22,099 nt of DNA from an uncultured Acetatifactor sp. (GCA_910589655.1 CAJUTJ010000127.1:1-22099), one strand, 5' to 3'. Positions 7,614 to 15,708 are shown, numbered from the stretch's first letter. A program made the numbers and translations. The notes: generated by a model from the letters alone, not told the origin.

Positions 7614-7635
7614 ATACATAAAGGAGGATAAACCC

Positions 7636-8019
7636 ATGGTACAGCAAATTTCCGATGCCGAACTTGAAATTATGAAAATCGTATGGGGAAACCCGGAGGA
7701 GGTGACATTGTTCCCTTATATCATGGACATGCTGGCGGCAAGGGGCAAGCCGTGTCAAAAGAATACCCTGATTGTACTCTTGTCGAGGCTGATGAATAAG
7801 GGCTTTTTGAGCGCCAAGAAAATCGGCCGCCGCAACGAATATACCACGCTCGTTTCGGAAACGGAGTATCAGACAGCGCAGACAAAAAATTTCCTGAATA
7901 AGATTTACGAGGGGAGCGCAAAAGGGCTGGTTTCCAATTTGATTTCGGGCGACCTGCTGGCAGACGAGGAATATGAGGAATTGAAAAGGCTGCTGGAGAA
8001 AGGGAAAGGGCAACAATGA
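7636..8019 (+). CDS. BlaI/MecI/CopY family transcriptional repressor (second pair)
   Basis: A 127-aa winged-helix repressor. It begins with ISDAELEIMKIVWGN, the family opening, followed by recognition-helix residues around KNTLIVLLSRLMNKG and the wing SAKKIGRRNEYT, and a C-terminal dimerisation region (FLNKIYEGSAKGLVSNLI). AAGGAGG lies nine bases before ATG 7636; the frame is open further upstream to 7576, but that would cover the promoter -10. The stop overlaps the next ATG (ATGA, 8016-8019). It should autoregulate via the AACAC/GTGTT dyads, with the M56 protein as antirepressor. It is clearly diverged from the first BlaI in this window. Confidence 0.9.
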   Translation: MVQQISDAELEIMKIVWGNPEEVTLFPYIMDMLAARGKPCQKNTLIVLLSRLMNKGFLSAKKIGRRNEYTTLVSETEYQTAQTKNFLNKIYEGSAKGLVSNLISGDLLADEEYEELKRLLEKGKGQQ

Positions 8020-9764
8020 ACGCAGTTTTGAAAATTTTCCTGTCTATGTCCGTTTCCGGCAGCTTGCTCATTCTGGCTCTGCTTTTGGGGAAACAGTTTT
8101 GGAAAGATAAAATCAGCCGACAATGGCAGTATTACATTTGGCTGGTTGTCGTTTTACGGCTGCTGTTCCCGTTCGGGCCGGAAGCAGGCCTGATGGGAAA
8201 GGCATATCAAGCCGTCGATCAGGCAATATTCCGGACCGCTCTTTTACCGCCACAACAGCAGTCATCACATAATGGTTTTATTCCCGCTGTCGGAGCGGAG
8301 CAGCACAATGAAACCGTGAATAGTCCGTCAGATAATGCTGCTGCCCGCCTGTTTCACGATATTGGGACGCTGCCGATAAATTATGTCTGGCTGGTGTGGC
8401 TGGTGGCTGCGCTGGGCTTGCTGATACGAAAAATAACAATCTATCAAAGCTTTATGCAGTATATCAAGGCCGGATTAACCCCTGTTTCCGATATCGGGCG
8501 GTTAAACAAACTTTTTATTTCTGCGGAACATTCAGGTATTAAAAAGCCGATTGAATTATGCGTCAATCCGTTGGTTTCTTCCCCGCTTCTGATTGGATTT
8601 TTCCATCCATGTATTGTACTGCCAAATGCGGATATTCCTGAAAGGGATTTTCAGTGCAGCATACTACATGAACTGACACATTACAAACGGCGGGATATGT
8701 TCTATAAATGGCTGGTTCAAGTTACCGTCTGCCTGCATTGGTTTAATCCGCTGGTTCACCTTATGAGCCGGGAAATTACCAAGGCTTGTGAATTTTCCTG
8801 TGACGAAGCCGTCCTCGCTAAAATGGGTGGCAGCAGCGCGCAGGACTATGGGAAAACCTTGCTTAACGCTATGGCGGCAGTAGGGAAATACAAGGAAAAT
8901 CTCGGAGCCGTCACGTTAAGCGAAAATAAACAACTATTGAAAGAGAGGATAAATGCAATTATGAACTTTAAGAAGAAATCAATGGCGATACGCTTTTTGA
9001 CGGGTGCGCTGACGCTGTGTGTGGTGTTTGGGGCGGCGTTTGTCGGCGTTTACCCTGTTGCCGCGGCAGCTAACCCCACAGCAGGCAAGCCTCAGGCGAC
9101 TGTGGATAAAGCTCCTGCACAAGAAAACACAGGCACAAGCAGTGATGACTATGCGGCTCAGGCAGAGCGGTACTATGAAGCCGACAGCTTGCCGCTGTTT
9201 GAAATCACTTTTCCCCGGCTGGATAAAAATGCCCAAAAGAAATGGCTTGAAAAATTCTATGCCGACGGGGACTGTGCTTTTTTCTCCGTCGCCGTGCGTT
9301 GGCTTGACACGAATTCCGCTTTGTTTACCGACTTCGCTGAAAAAGCGTATGCCGATGATGAAATGGCGGTTTTCTCCATCTTGACGGATTGCATGAGCGA
9401 AGCGGAACTGGAGCTTTGGCTGGATAGGGCTTTGGAAGACGGAAACTGGGCATTTCAATCCATCCTCTTTGATAAGCTGAACCGGAGCGAAGAATTTGAC
9501 GAGCAGGAGAAAGAATGGGCCGAAGCGCAGGCAGCGGAATACCGGGCTGTGGGTGTTACAGTGGACGGCAAAGATTACTACTACCAGAGTCAGCTTGTCA
9601 ACATCTTTTTAGACATCCGGGCTAACCAATCCTTTTGTACGCTGAATATGAACCCAAAAGGAACTGTCAATATCAAAATTATCCGTGATGCGGAAAACAA
9701 AATCACAGGCGTTTCCTATATGACCGAGGCGGAAGTGGTCGAACTGTTGGGGGATATGGAATAG
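8016..9764 (+). CDS. M56 family (BlaR1-like) membrane zinc metalloprotease with helical-repeat sensor
   Basis: A 582-aa sensor-protease. N-terminal membrane segments precede the zinc motif HELTH (His218, Glu219, His222), the ACEFSCDEAVL motif and a further membrane span near residues 325-350. The outside region begins with a short Ala/Pro/Thr linker. Between about residues 387 and 485 it has three similar units of about 30 residues, each ending in a pattern like (F/A)Y-A-D-G/D-x-x-A-F-F-S-I-L (KFYADGDCAFFSVAV, KAYADDEMAVFSIL, RALEDGNWAFQSIL). The last 100 residues form a separate domain ending in EAEVVELLGDME. There is no penicillin-binding signature, so a ligand other than beta-lactams is likely. 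It is coupled to the repressor gene by ATGA overlap and converges on the chemoreceptor gene. Confidence 0.85.
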   Translation: MNAVLKIFLSMSVSGSLLILALLLGKQFWKDKISRQWQYYIWLVVVLRLLFPFGPEAGLMGKAYQAVDQAIFRTALLPPQQQSSHNGFIPAVGAEQHNETVNSPSDNAAARLFHDIGTLPINYVWLVWLVAALGLLIRKITIYQSFMQYIKAGLTPVSDIGRLNKLFISAEHSGIKKPIELCVNPLVSSPLLIGFFHPCIVLPNADIPERDFQCSILHELTHYKRRDMFYKWLVQVTVCLHWFNPLVHLMSREITKACEFSCDEAVLAKMGGSSAQDYGKTLLNAMAAVGKYKENLGAVTLSENKQLLKERINAIMNFKKKSMAIRFLTGALTLCVVFGAAFVGVYPVAAAANPTAGKPQATVDKAPAQENTGTSSDDYAAQAERYYEADSLPLFEITFPRLDKNAQKKWLEKFYADGDCAFFSVAVRWLDTNSALFTDFAEKAYADDEMAVFSILTDCMSEAELELWLDRALEDGNWAFQSILFDKLNRSEEFDEQEKEWAEAQAAEYRAVGVTVDGKDYYYQSQLVNIFLDIRANQSFCTLNMNPKGTVNIKIIRDAENKITGVSYMTEAEVVELLGDME

Positions 9765-9765
9765 C

Positions 9766-9797
9766 CCGGAGCCTATCAGCTGAACTTCAGGCTCCGG
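9766..9797. other. Perfect 9-bp hairpin between convergent genes
   Basis: CCGGAGCCT (9766-9774) pairs perfectly with AGGCTCCGG (9789-9797) across a 14-nt loop. It lies directly after the stop of the M56 gene and downstream of the convergent chemoreceptor gene, so it can end transcripts on either side. Neither side has a U-tract, so it may instead be an mRNA 3'-end stabiliser or an atypical terminator. Confidence 0.5.
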
Positions 9798-9842
9798 ACG
9801 GCGCTTTAGGAAATATAAAGGGCACAGAACAACGGCATAACT

Positions 9843-11630
9843 CTACAACGTAAACTTATGTACATTTTCTATCAATGCGGCAACTTTCTCTTCCATCTCC
9901 GTCACAATGTTGGAGGAATCGTCCGCCACCTTGGTCAGCTCCGTGGACATGGCGGAAGTCTCCTCGGCAACTGCCGCATTGTCCTGTGCCAGTCTGCTCA
10001 ATACTTCCAGCGAATGAGTCACATTGGATCTCTGGCTCTCCAGCTCCACGGTGATACCGTCAATCAGCCGCACGGAGTCCAGACAGTTATTTAATTCCTT
10101 ATGCAGTCTGGTAAAAACATTCTGTGTCTCCGTCAGCGAGGCCACCTGACGGTCTACGGAAATATTGATTTCCTCCATGGCTTCTACGGATTTCGTTGCA
10201 TTCTCCTGCAGTTCTCCCACGATCCGGTCTATCTCCACCACGGACTCCGCCGACTGTTTTGCCAGCTTCCCGATCTCGTCCGCCACCACCGCAAAGCCCT
10301 TGCCCGCCTCACCTGCTCTGGCCGCCTCTATGCTCGCATTCAGAGCAAGCAATGCCGTTTGATCCGAAATTTCATTGATCAAGTTGGCCGCTTTATGAAT
10401 CTTCTGAGCGGATTCATGAGTGTATTTCGTTTGTTCCGTCATGTCGGATATGCTTTCTCTCGTTTTGTTATTCACCTCGATAAGCTGCCGAAACGTATTC
10501 ATGGACTGTTCGCTGATGAGGGTCATTTCCTTTGCATTGTGGTCTAAATTCTCTACTTCCATATCGGTCTGCCGGATCCGATCCGCCATCACATTCACAT
10601 CACTGGAAGCGTCATCCGTGGAAGCAGCCTGTGTGGTCACATTCTCCGCAATGGACTCCGCCGCCAGAGACACCTGTGAGATGGATTCCTTCATATTTCC
10701 GAAAGCCGCGTCAAATTTCTCCAGCACCGTATTTACGCCCTGTGACACATCGGTGATATTCACCAACAGCTGACGCATATTCTCCTGCGCCGCACGGAGA
10801 GCGTCTGCCGTCTGGCCGATCTCGGTTTTGCTTTTTACATCGACATCCGTTGTCAAATCTCCCTGAGAAATTCTGGCGGCAAATTGCTGTATCTCTTTTA
10901 AAGGAGCAACCATCGCCCTGCCGCATATATAAGCGGTGATAAGCGCAATCACAAGCGCAATTACAAAGACAGCGCCCACCCTTACCAGCATACTTTGATA
11001 TTCGCCGCTCAGATAAGCTCTCATTTCCTCTTTTTCCATGTTCATATCATCTACGTAATTACCGGTGGAAACAATCCAGCCCCAAGGCTCGAATATTTGA
11101 GAATAAGCGATTTTAGGCGCTACCGTGACACCGTCCGCTTTCGTAAAATAGAATTGATTAAAGCCGCCCTTTTCCGCGCTCTGACATACTTTCATTATTT
11201 CCTGAATAATCATAATCCCGTTCTGGTCTTCCAGTGTATAGCGGTTTTCCCCCTCGCTCTCCGGAAGGATCGGATGCATGACCAGTGTATATTCCGTGTC
11301 ATCTATCCAGAAATAGCCGCTCTGGTCGTCGCTGTAACGCATAGCCCGGATAGTCTCCTGTGCGTCATGTTTTGCCTCGTCTTCGGTCTTCTCCCCCGCC
11401 TGATAAAGGTCATACTCGTTCTGCAATATTGCCATGGTACTCTGTACCTGGGATCTGATTTCCGTCTTATACCCCTCATTCATGGTTGTCTCATAGGTAT
11501 GGTAAGACGTTTCGGACAGCATCCGGATGGACAATAATGCCGCTCCGCCGATCACCACTGCCGTCAAGACAGAGACTCCCACGCAAATACGCATGATAGC
11601 GGCAATTAAACTTTTTGTTCTCTTTTTCAC
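9843..11630 (-). CDS. Methyl-accepting chemotaxis protein, single Cache and HAMP type
   Basis: A transmembrane chemoreceptor of about 595 aa that would signal to CheA/CheW. Domain order seen: N-terminal membrane span (AAIMRICVGVSVLTAVVIGG), an outside single-Cache domain of the sCache_2 kind with its GYFWIDD motif and EPWGWIVSTGNYVDD end, a second span (VGAVFVIALVIALITAYIC), HAMP, and a long coiled-coil signalling domain with the conserved hairpin tip DQTALLALNASIEAARAGE followed by GKGFAVVADEIGKLA. GTG 11630 is preceded by AGGGGG at about ten bases and gives the usual basic MCP start. An ATG at 11651 has GG directly abutting it and is less likely. The ligand is unknown; sCache_2 domains often bind small organic acids. 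No other chemotaxis gene is in the window. Confidence 0.9.
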   Translation of the reverse strand: MKKRTKSLIAAIMRICVGVSVLTAVVIGGAALLSIRMLSETSYHTYETTMNEGYKTEIRSQVQSTMAILQNEYDLYQAGEKTEDEAKHDAQETIRAMRYSDDQSGYFWIDDTEYTLVMHPILPESEGENRYTLEDQNGIMIIQEIMKVCQSAEKGGFNQFYFTKADGVTVAPKIAYSQIFEPWGWIVSTGNYVDDMNMEKEEMRAYLSGEYQSMLVRVGAVFVIALVIALITAYICGRAMVAPLKEIQQFAARISQGDLTTDVDVKSKTEIGQTADALRAAQENMRQLLVNITDVSQGVNTVLEKFDAAFGNMKESISQVSLAAESIAENVTTQAASTDDASSDVNVMADRIRQTDMEVENLDHNAKEMTLISEQSMNTFRQLIEVNNKTRESISDMTEQTKYTHESAQKIHKAANLINEISDQTALLALNASIEAARAGEAGKGFAVVADEIGKLAKQSAESVVEIDRIVGELQENATKSVEAMEEINISVDRQVASLTETQNVFTRLHKELNNCLDSVRLIDGITVELESQRSNVTHSLEVLSRLAQDNAAVAEETSAMSTELTKVADDSSNIVTEMEEKVAALIENVHKFTL

Positions 11631-11769
11631 TGCAATACTACCCCCTGTCATCCTTTTCTTAATATTTTACTCCTATGTGGCCATAAATTCAATCCTTTCA
11701 GCACAGATTTTCGCTTATTTATCAATATAAATGCTGTTTTACGACAGGCTGGTAAGACCTTACTCTACA

Positions 11770-11802
11770 GGCGGCGTAAGAAAGAAGTACCCTTGCGCCG
11801 CC
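11770..11802. repeat. 11-bp GC-rich hairpin
   Basis: GGCGGCGTAAG (11770-11780) pairs with CTTGCGCCGCC (11792-11802), with one G-T wobble on one strand and an 11-nt loop. It has no U-tract. It stands between the hydrogenase terminator and the chemoreceptor leader; its role is unknown. Confidence 0.7.
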
Positions 11803-11836
11803 TTGCGGCTTAGTTCCTCTGCACGGGACTGCGCAT

Positions 11837-11868
11837 AAAAAAAGACCACACTTGAAACCGTGTGGTTC
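11837..11868 (-). terminator. Rho-independent terminator of the hydrogenase operon
   Basis: ACCACAC (11845-11851) pairs with GTGTGGT (11860-11866) around an 8-nt loop. On the minus strand the stem is followed by CTTTTTTTATG, a classical U-tract. It lies about 100 bp after the hydrogenase stop. On the plus strand a TCTTTT follows, so it may work weakly in both directions. Confidence 0.85.
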
Positions 11869-11920
11869 TTTTCGGCGCCTGATTTCCCTCCCCGCCATTG
11901 CAAAGGGAGCATCGGTTTAA

Positions 11921-11936
11921 ATGCCTGCGCAGGCAT
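11921..11936. repeat. 16-bp perfect palindrome
   Basis: ATGCCTGCGCAGGCAT reads the same on both strands. It lies 32 bases downstream of the hydrogenase stop and upstream of the terminator. The unspaced symmetry fits a protein-binding site or a cruciform better than an RNA hairpin, but no factor can be named. Confidence 0.7.
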
Positions 11937-11967
11937 GAAATCCGAGGCTGGCATACAGCCAAAGGCT

Positions 11968-13710
11968 TTACAGATAATTATGAGTCTCAAAATACAATTC
12001 GTTTACATGACCGGAGTGAAGCAGCTCGTGAGCCTTATGGCTGAGAGGCTTTCCGAGGAATTCTTCATATGCCTTCTTGACTTCGGGATTCTCGTGGGAG
12101 AAACGAAGCTCTCTCTCGCTGTCAAGCCGATACAGCTTCTCTCCGCGGCTTCCGGCCAGTTCACAGCCGTCATGGATGGGCTGGCCGCCGCCGCCCACAC
12201 AGCCGCCGGGGCACGCCATAACCTCCACGAAGTCATAGTTTACTTTCCCCTTTACAATATCCTGCATCAGCTTCTCCGCATTCCCCAGTCCGCTGACGGT
12301 ACAGGTATGTAAAGTCTTGTCTCCCAGAACGAAATCCGCTTCTCTTCTGCCGTTCTCGCCCCGCACGGCCTGGAAGGCATCCGCATCGGGATTGTGTCCC
12401 TCCACCACAGCATAAGCCGTTCTCAAAGCCGCTTCCATAACGCCGCCGGTAACGCCGAAAATCACGCCCGCGCCGGTACTCTCGCCCAGAGGGGAGTCAA
12501 AGGGCTGGTCTTTCAGGAACTTAGGGTTAATATGCTCCGCACGTATCATACGCACCAATTCTCTGGTAGTCAGAACGATATCCACATCCTGACCCGCCCC
12601 CGCGCTTCTCATATAAGAGAGAGCCGCCTCCCGCTTCTTAGACACACAGGGCATAATGGAAATACAGCAGATATTATGAGGATCGATGCCCTTTTTCTCC
12701 GCAAAATATGTTTTCGTCATCGCGCCGAACATCTGCTGGGGCGATTTTGCCGTGGAAAGATTTCTCAGATAGGCAGGATATCTCTTGGACATAAAATTAA
12801 CCCAGCCGGGGCAGCAGGAAGTAAACATGGGCCAAGCGTATTTTCCGGGATTGCCCAGACGCTCCAAAAGCTCGCTGCCTTCCTCCATAATGGTGAGATC
12901 CGCCGCAAAATTGGTGTCAAATACATAGTCAAAGCCAATGCGCTTCAACGCCGCAACCATGCGCCCTTCGGTAGACTCTCCGGGAGCCAGCCCCAGTTCC
13001 TCGCCCCATGCGGTTCGGACGGCGGGAGCCACCTGTACTACGGTAATCTTCTCCGGATCCGCCAGCATGTCAAACACCTTGGGGATATCATTTCTCTCAC
13101 GGAGAGCTCCGGTAGGGCAATGGGTAATACACTGCCCGCAAAGCGTACAATCGGATGCGTCAATGGTCTTATTGCGTGCCACATCCACCGTAGTGCGGGA
13201 ACCCGTATTCTGAACATCCCACACATGCATATCCTGTACCTTGTCACAGATCTGTACACAGCGCATACATTTGATACATTTTCTCGCATCACGTATCAAA
13301 GGGAAGGAAGAATCCCACGGCACCTCGGGCACCTCCTCCTTAAAAGGAATCTCCAAAATCCCCAGATCATTGGATATCTTCTGCAGATTGCAATTGCCGC
13401 TTCTGACGCAGGTGGCACAATGGCAGTCGTGCTGTGACAGCAAAAGTTCTACGTTGGAGCGGCGCACCCGGCGCACCTTGGGGGAGTTGGTGTAAACTGC
13501 CATGCCCTCTTCCACAGGGCTGTTGCAGGCGGTAATCAGCTTCTCTTTGCCTTGAATTTCCACCACACAGACCTTACAGGCGCTGATCTCGTTGATCCCC
13601 TCCAGAAAACAGAGATGGGGAATCTCTATGCCAAGCTCCATCGCCGCCTTCATAACCGTTGTTCCCTCGGGAACAGAAACATTTAGAGCGTCTATCGTAA
13701 GATTTACCAT
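11968..13710 (-). CDS. hydA: [FeFe]-hydrogenase catalytic subunit, CpI-like with full accessory cluster set
   Basis: Catalyses reversible H2 oxidation/proton reduction in the cytoplasm. The 580 residues contain, in order: a [2Fe-2S] domain (Cys34, 45, 48, 62); the His-ligated [4Fe-4S] site (His94, Cys98, 101, 107); two ferredoxin [4Fe-4S] clusters (Cys145, 148, 151, 155 and Cys188, 191, 194, 198); and the H-cluster with L1 TSCCPGW (Cys299/300), L2 MPCVSKK (Cys355) and L3 ACPGGCVGGGGQP (Cys500, Cys504). All H-cluster ligands and the proton-relay Cys299 are present, with numbering almost equal to Clostridium pasteurianum CpI. The ATG overlaps the upstream flavoprotein stop by seven bases, so both are translated from one mRNA. 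Pairing with a glutamate-synthase-type flavoprotein suggests the group A2 class. The maturation genes hydEFG are not in the window. Confidence 0.95.
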   Translation of the reverse strand: MVNLTIDALNVSVPEGTTVMKAAMELGIEIPHLCFLEGINEISACKVCVVEIQGKEKLITACNSPVEEGMAVYTNSPKVRRVRRSNVELLLSQHDCHCATCVRSGNCNLQKISNDLGILEIPFKEEVPEVPWDSSFPLIRDARKCIKCMRCVQICDKVQDMHVWDVQNTGSRTTVDVARNKTIDASDCTLCGQCITHCPTGALRERNDIPKVFDMLADPEKITVVQVAPAVRTAWGEELGLAPGESTEGRMVAALKRIGFDYVFDTNFAADLTIMEEGSELLERLGNPGKYAWPMFTSCCPGWVNFMSKRYPAYLRNLSTAKSPQQMFGAMTKTYFAEKKGIDPHNICCISIMPCVSKKREAALSYMRSAGAGQDVDIVLTTRELVRMIRAEHINPKFLKDQPFDSPLGESTGAGVIFGVTGGVMEAALRTAYAVVEGHNPDADAFQAVRGENGRREADFVLGDKTLHTCTVSGLGNAEKLMQDIVKGKVNYDFVEVMACPGGCVGGGGQPIHDGCELAGSRGEKLYRLDSERELRFSHENPEVKKAYEEFLGKPLSHKAHELLHSGHVNELYFETHNYL

Positions 13711-15554
13711 ATTGCCGCACGTCCTCCTTTCAGACTTCCGTAACCATACTTGTCACAGCGCAGACAGCGTCCCGCCTCCTGACAAGCTTCCTGCTCTGTC
13801 ATGCCGCACTCAAAGGCATCAAAATTCTTCTTCCGGATTTCCGCTTCCTCCTCGGAAAGCTGAATCCTTCCGCAAGGCTCCTTGTCCTCGTAGCTGACAG
13901 GGGGAATCTCCACATCACAAGGAATCACATGGTGGTATCCCAAATATTCATCAATGTTTGCGGCCGCCACTTTTCCGGAAGCGATAGCGCGGATTACCGT
14001 AGCAGGCCCCGTCACACAGTCGCCGCCTGCAAATACCCCGGGCACATCCTTTACCTCGCTGTCGCTCATGGCGGAGATGGTTCCTCTCTTCACGGAAAGC
14101 CCCGCCTCCTGAAAATGCCGTGTCTCAATACCTTGGCCGATGGCAACCACTACGATATCACAGGGAATCCTCATCATAGGAACATCCGCCTGAATGGGAC
14201 GGGCTCTGCCCCATGCGTCGATAGGGCCGATGATCTGAGGTTCAACCCAGAGTGCCGTCACATTTCCGTTCTCGTCCGCCTCGATCTTATGAGGCGCTTT
14301 CAAAGAGTAAAGCTCCGCTCCTTCTGCGACAGCGCCCTCCACCTCTTCGGGAAGCGCCGTCATATCGTCCTTCCGCCTTCTGTAAGCAATACATACCTTC
14401 TTCGCCCCCAGACGGATGGCGGAGCGGGTACAGTCCATGGCCACGTTTCCGCCGCCCACAACGACAACGGTCTTCTCTTTAAAATCGGGCATATTTTCAT
14501 CTCCGATGCTGCGGAGCATTTCCACGGCGGATATTACCCCCTTGGAATCTTCGCCCTCAATTCCGATCTTCTTGTCCGTGTGTGCACCGATTGCCACATG
14601 CACTGCATCGAACTCTTCCCTCAGCTTTTCAAAGGGAATCTCTCCCTCCTCGTTGCCGATTCTGGTATTCAGCCTGACCTCCACACCGGTGGACAGGATA
14701 ACGTCAATATCCTCCTGCAGCCGCTCTCTGGGGAAACGATAGTTGGGAATCCCGTAACGGAGCATACCGCCCAGCTTGCTCTTCTCCTCGAATACCACCG
14801 CATGGTGTCCCATCAGCTCCAGATAGTAAGCTGCCGAAAGTCCGCCGGGGCCGCCGCCCACGATGGCAATTCTCTTGCCGGTGCTCTCCGCCTTCTCCGG
14901 CACGGGAACCGTATTCGCCCTCGCATTGTCCACCGCCATACGTTTCAGCCCCCTGATATTGATGGAGCTGTCGATCATATTGCGGCGGCATCTGGCCTCA
15001 CAGGGATGCTCGCAGATCAGAGCGCAGGCCGTAGGAAAAGGATTGTCCTTCCGAATCAGCTTCACCGCGTCCGCATATCTCTTTTCCCTGACCAAAGCTA
15101 TGTAACCGGGGATATCCACACCTGCGGGACACAGCGCCACACAGGGTACGGGCTGGGTAATATGGCAGGAACATTTCCCATGTTCGATATGATGTTTGTA
15201 ATCCTTCATAAATCCGTCCATACCGGCAAGCACCATGTGGGCCGCCTCATACCCGATGGCACAGTCGGCGGAGGCCATAATGTTTTCCGCCGTCTCACGG
15301 ATCAAATCCAGCGTCTTCAGGCTGGCTTTTCCCTCCAGCACATCCTCCAACAGGTTTTGAAGCTGTCCCAGCCCTACACGGCAGGGCGCACACTTTCCAC
15401 AGGTCTGGGCATGACACAGCTTTAAAAAGGACAGCTGCAGATCCACGGGGCAGAGCCCGGGAGGGCTGGCAATGATGCGGCGTTCCAGATCTTTGTACAG
15501 ACGCTCTACCGTCAGCTGTGCCGTATTGGGTGTTGCGATTTTCAGTCGGCTCAT
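13704..15554 (-). CDS. NAD(P)H-dependent flavoprotein: NuoF C-terminal Fe-S domain fused to GltD/NfnB-like oxidoreductase
   Basis: Probable electron-transfer partner of the hydrogenase (616 aa). Residues 1-115 match the C-terminal Fe-S domain of NuoF/HydB, with CGKCAPCRVG (Cys52, 55, 58) and a fourth Cys98; the FMN/NADH-binding part of NuoF is absent. Residues 125-215 form the N-terminal Fe-S domain of GltD/NfnB (Cys138, 142, then CALICEHPCEARC, Cys181, 185, 189). Then follow the FAD motif IAIVGGGPGGLSAAYY (from 229), a second dinucleotide motif TVVVVGGGNVAMD for NAD(P)H, and the FAD-closing AGGDCVTGP. A further CLRCDKYG lies at the C-terminus. GAGGAG lies before the ATG. It is the first gene of the operon and overlaps hydA. 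It may be annotated as glutamate synthase small subunit, but no large subunit is nearby. Confidence 0.88.
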   Translation of the reverse strand: MSRLKIATPNTAQLTVERLYKDLERRIIASPPGLCPVDLQLSFLKLCHAQTCGKCAPCRVGLGQLQNLLEDVLEGKASLKTLDLIRETAENIMASADCAIGYEAAHMVLAGMDGFMKDYKHHIEHGKCSCHITQPVPCVALCPAGVDIPGYIALVREKRYADAVKLIRKDNPFPTACALICEHPCEARCRRNMIDSSINIRGLKRMAVDNARANTVPVPEKAESTGKRIAIVGGGPGGLSAAYYLELMGHHAVVFEEKSKLGGMLRYGIPNYRFPRERLQEDIDVILSTGVEVRLNTRIGNEEGEIPFEKLREEFDAVHVAIGAHTDKKIGIEGEDSKGVISAVEMLRSIGDENMPDFKEKTVVVVGGGNVAMDCTRSAIRLGAKKVCIAYRRRKDDMTALPEEVEGAVAEGAELYSLKAPHKIEADENGNVTALWVEPQIIGPIDAWGRARPIQADVPMMRIPCDIVVVAIGQGIETRHFQEAGLSVKRGTISAMSDSEVKDVPGVFAGGDCVTGPATVIRAIASGKVAAANIDEYLGYHHVIPCDVEIPPVSYEDKEPCGRIQLSEEEAEIRKKNFDAFECGMTEQEACQEAGRCLRCDKYGYGSLKGGRAAIW

Positions 15555-15630
15555 TCTTTTCTCCTCTTTTCTTAGTCAATAATCCCGCCGCAGACAGCGG
15601 GGATGGAACCGGAATTTCTGTAAACATTCT

Positions 15631-15644
15631 TGTAAGCACTTACA
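15631..15644. promoter_or_regulatory. LacI/CcpA-like operator, downstream copy
   Basis: TGTAAG-CA-CTTACA, perfect 6-bp arms. It resembles cre and other LacI-family sites (TGTAANCGNTTACA) except that the central CG is CA. It lies about 30-45 bases downstream of the predicted hydrogenase-operon transcription start, where a bound repressor would block elongation or close a loop with the copy at 15750-15763. Confidence 0.65.
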
Positions 15645-15679
15645 CCACATTGTGCTTTTCATACAATTATATTATCCTC

Positions 15680-15708
15680 ATTCTACAATAATTGACGAAA
15701 AGTATCAA
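15680..15708 (-). promoter_or_regulatory. Sigma-A promoter of the flavoprotein-hydrogenase operon
   Basis: On the minus strand TTGATA (15708-15703), 17 bp, TAGAAT (15685-15680). Predicted start near 15673, leaving a leader of about 120 nt that contains one LacI-like dyad and a CCCGC/GCGGG hairpin near 15585-15603. A perfect TATAAT a little further downstream has no matching -35. Confidence 0.65.

Larger units (their letters stand above)
11652..11967. other. Structured intergenic region between hydrogenase and chemoreceptor genes
   Basis: About 315 bases with no convincing gene. It contains a rho-independent terminator, a GC-rich hairpin, a 16-bp palindrome (each listed separately) and a small GGCTG/CAGCC hairpin near 11946-11960. 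A 76-codon open frame (11990-11760, minus) crosses all of these and overlaps the end of the hydrogenase gene. It lacks a ribosome site and its codons simply follow the hairpins, so it is not called as a gene. Confidence 0.5.

Noticed and set aside
11760..11990. 76-codon minus-strand frame as a small protein gene
   Set aside because: It overlaps the hydA 3' end, crosses a terminator and hairpins, and has no ribosome site.
12394..13437. 347-codon plus-strand frame opposite hydA
   Set aside because: Antisense shadow of the hydrogenase; rich in His/Arg, no ribosome site.
13929..15425. 498-codon plus-strand frame opposite the flavoprotein gene
   Set aside because: Antisense shadow. The minus strand encodes conserved Fe-S and FAD motifs across the same bases.
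15555..15679. Possible riboswitch in the hydrogenase operon leader
   Set aside because: Apart from one operator-like dyad and a short GC hairpin, no known riboswitch core or terminator/antiterminator pair was seen.
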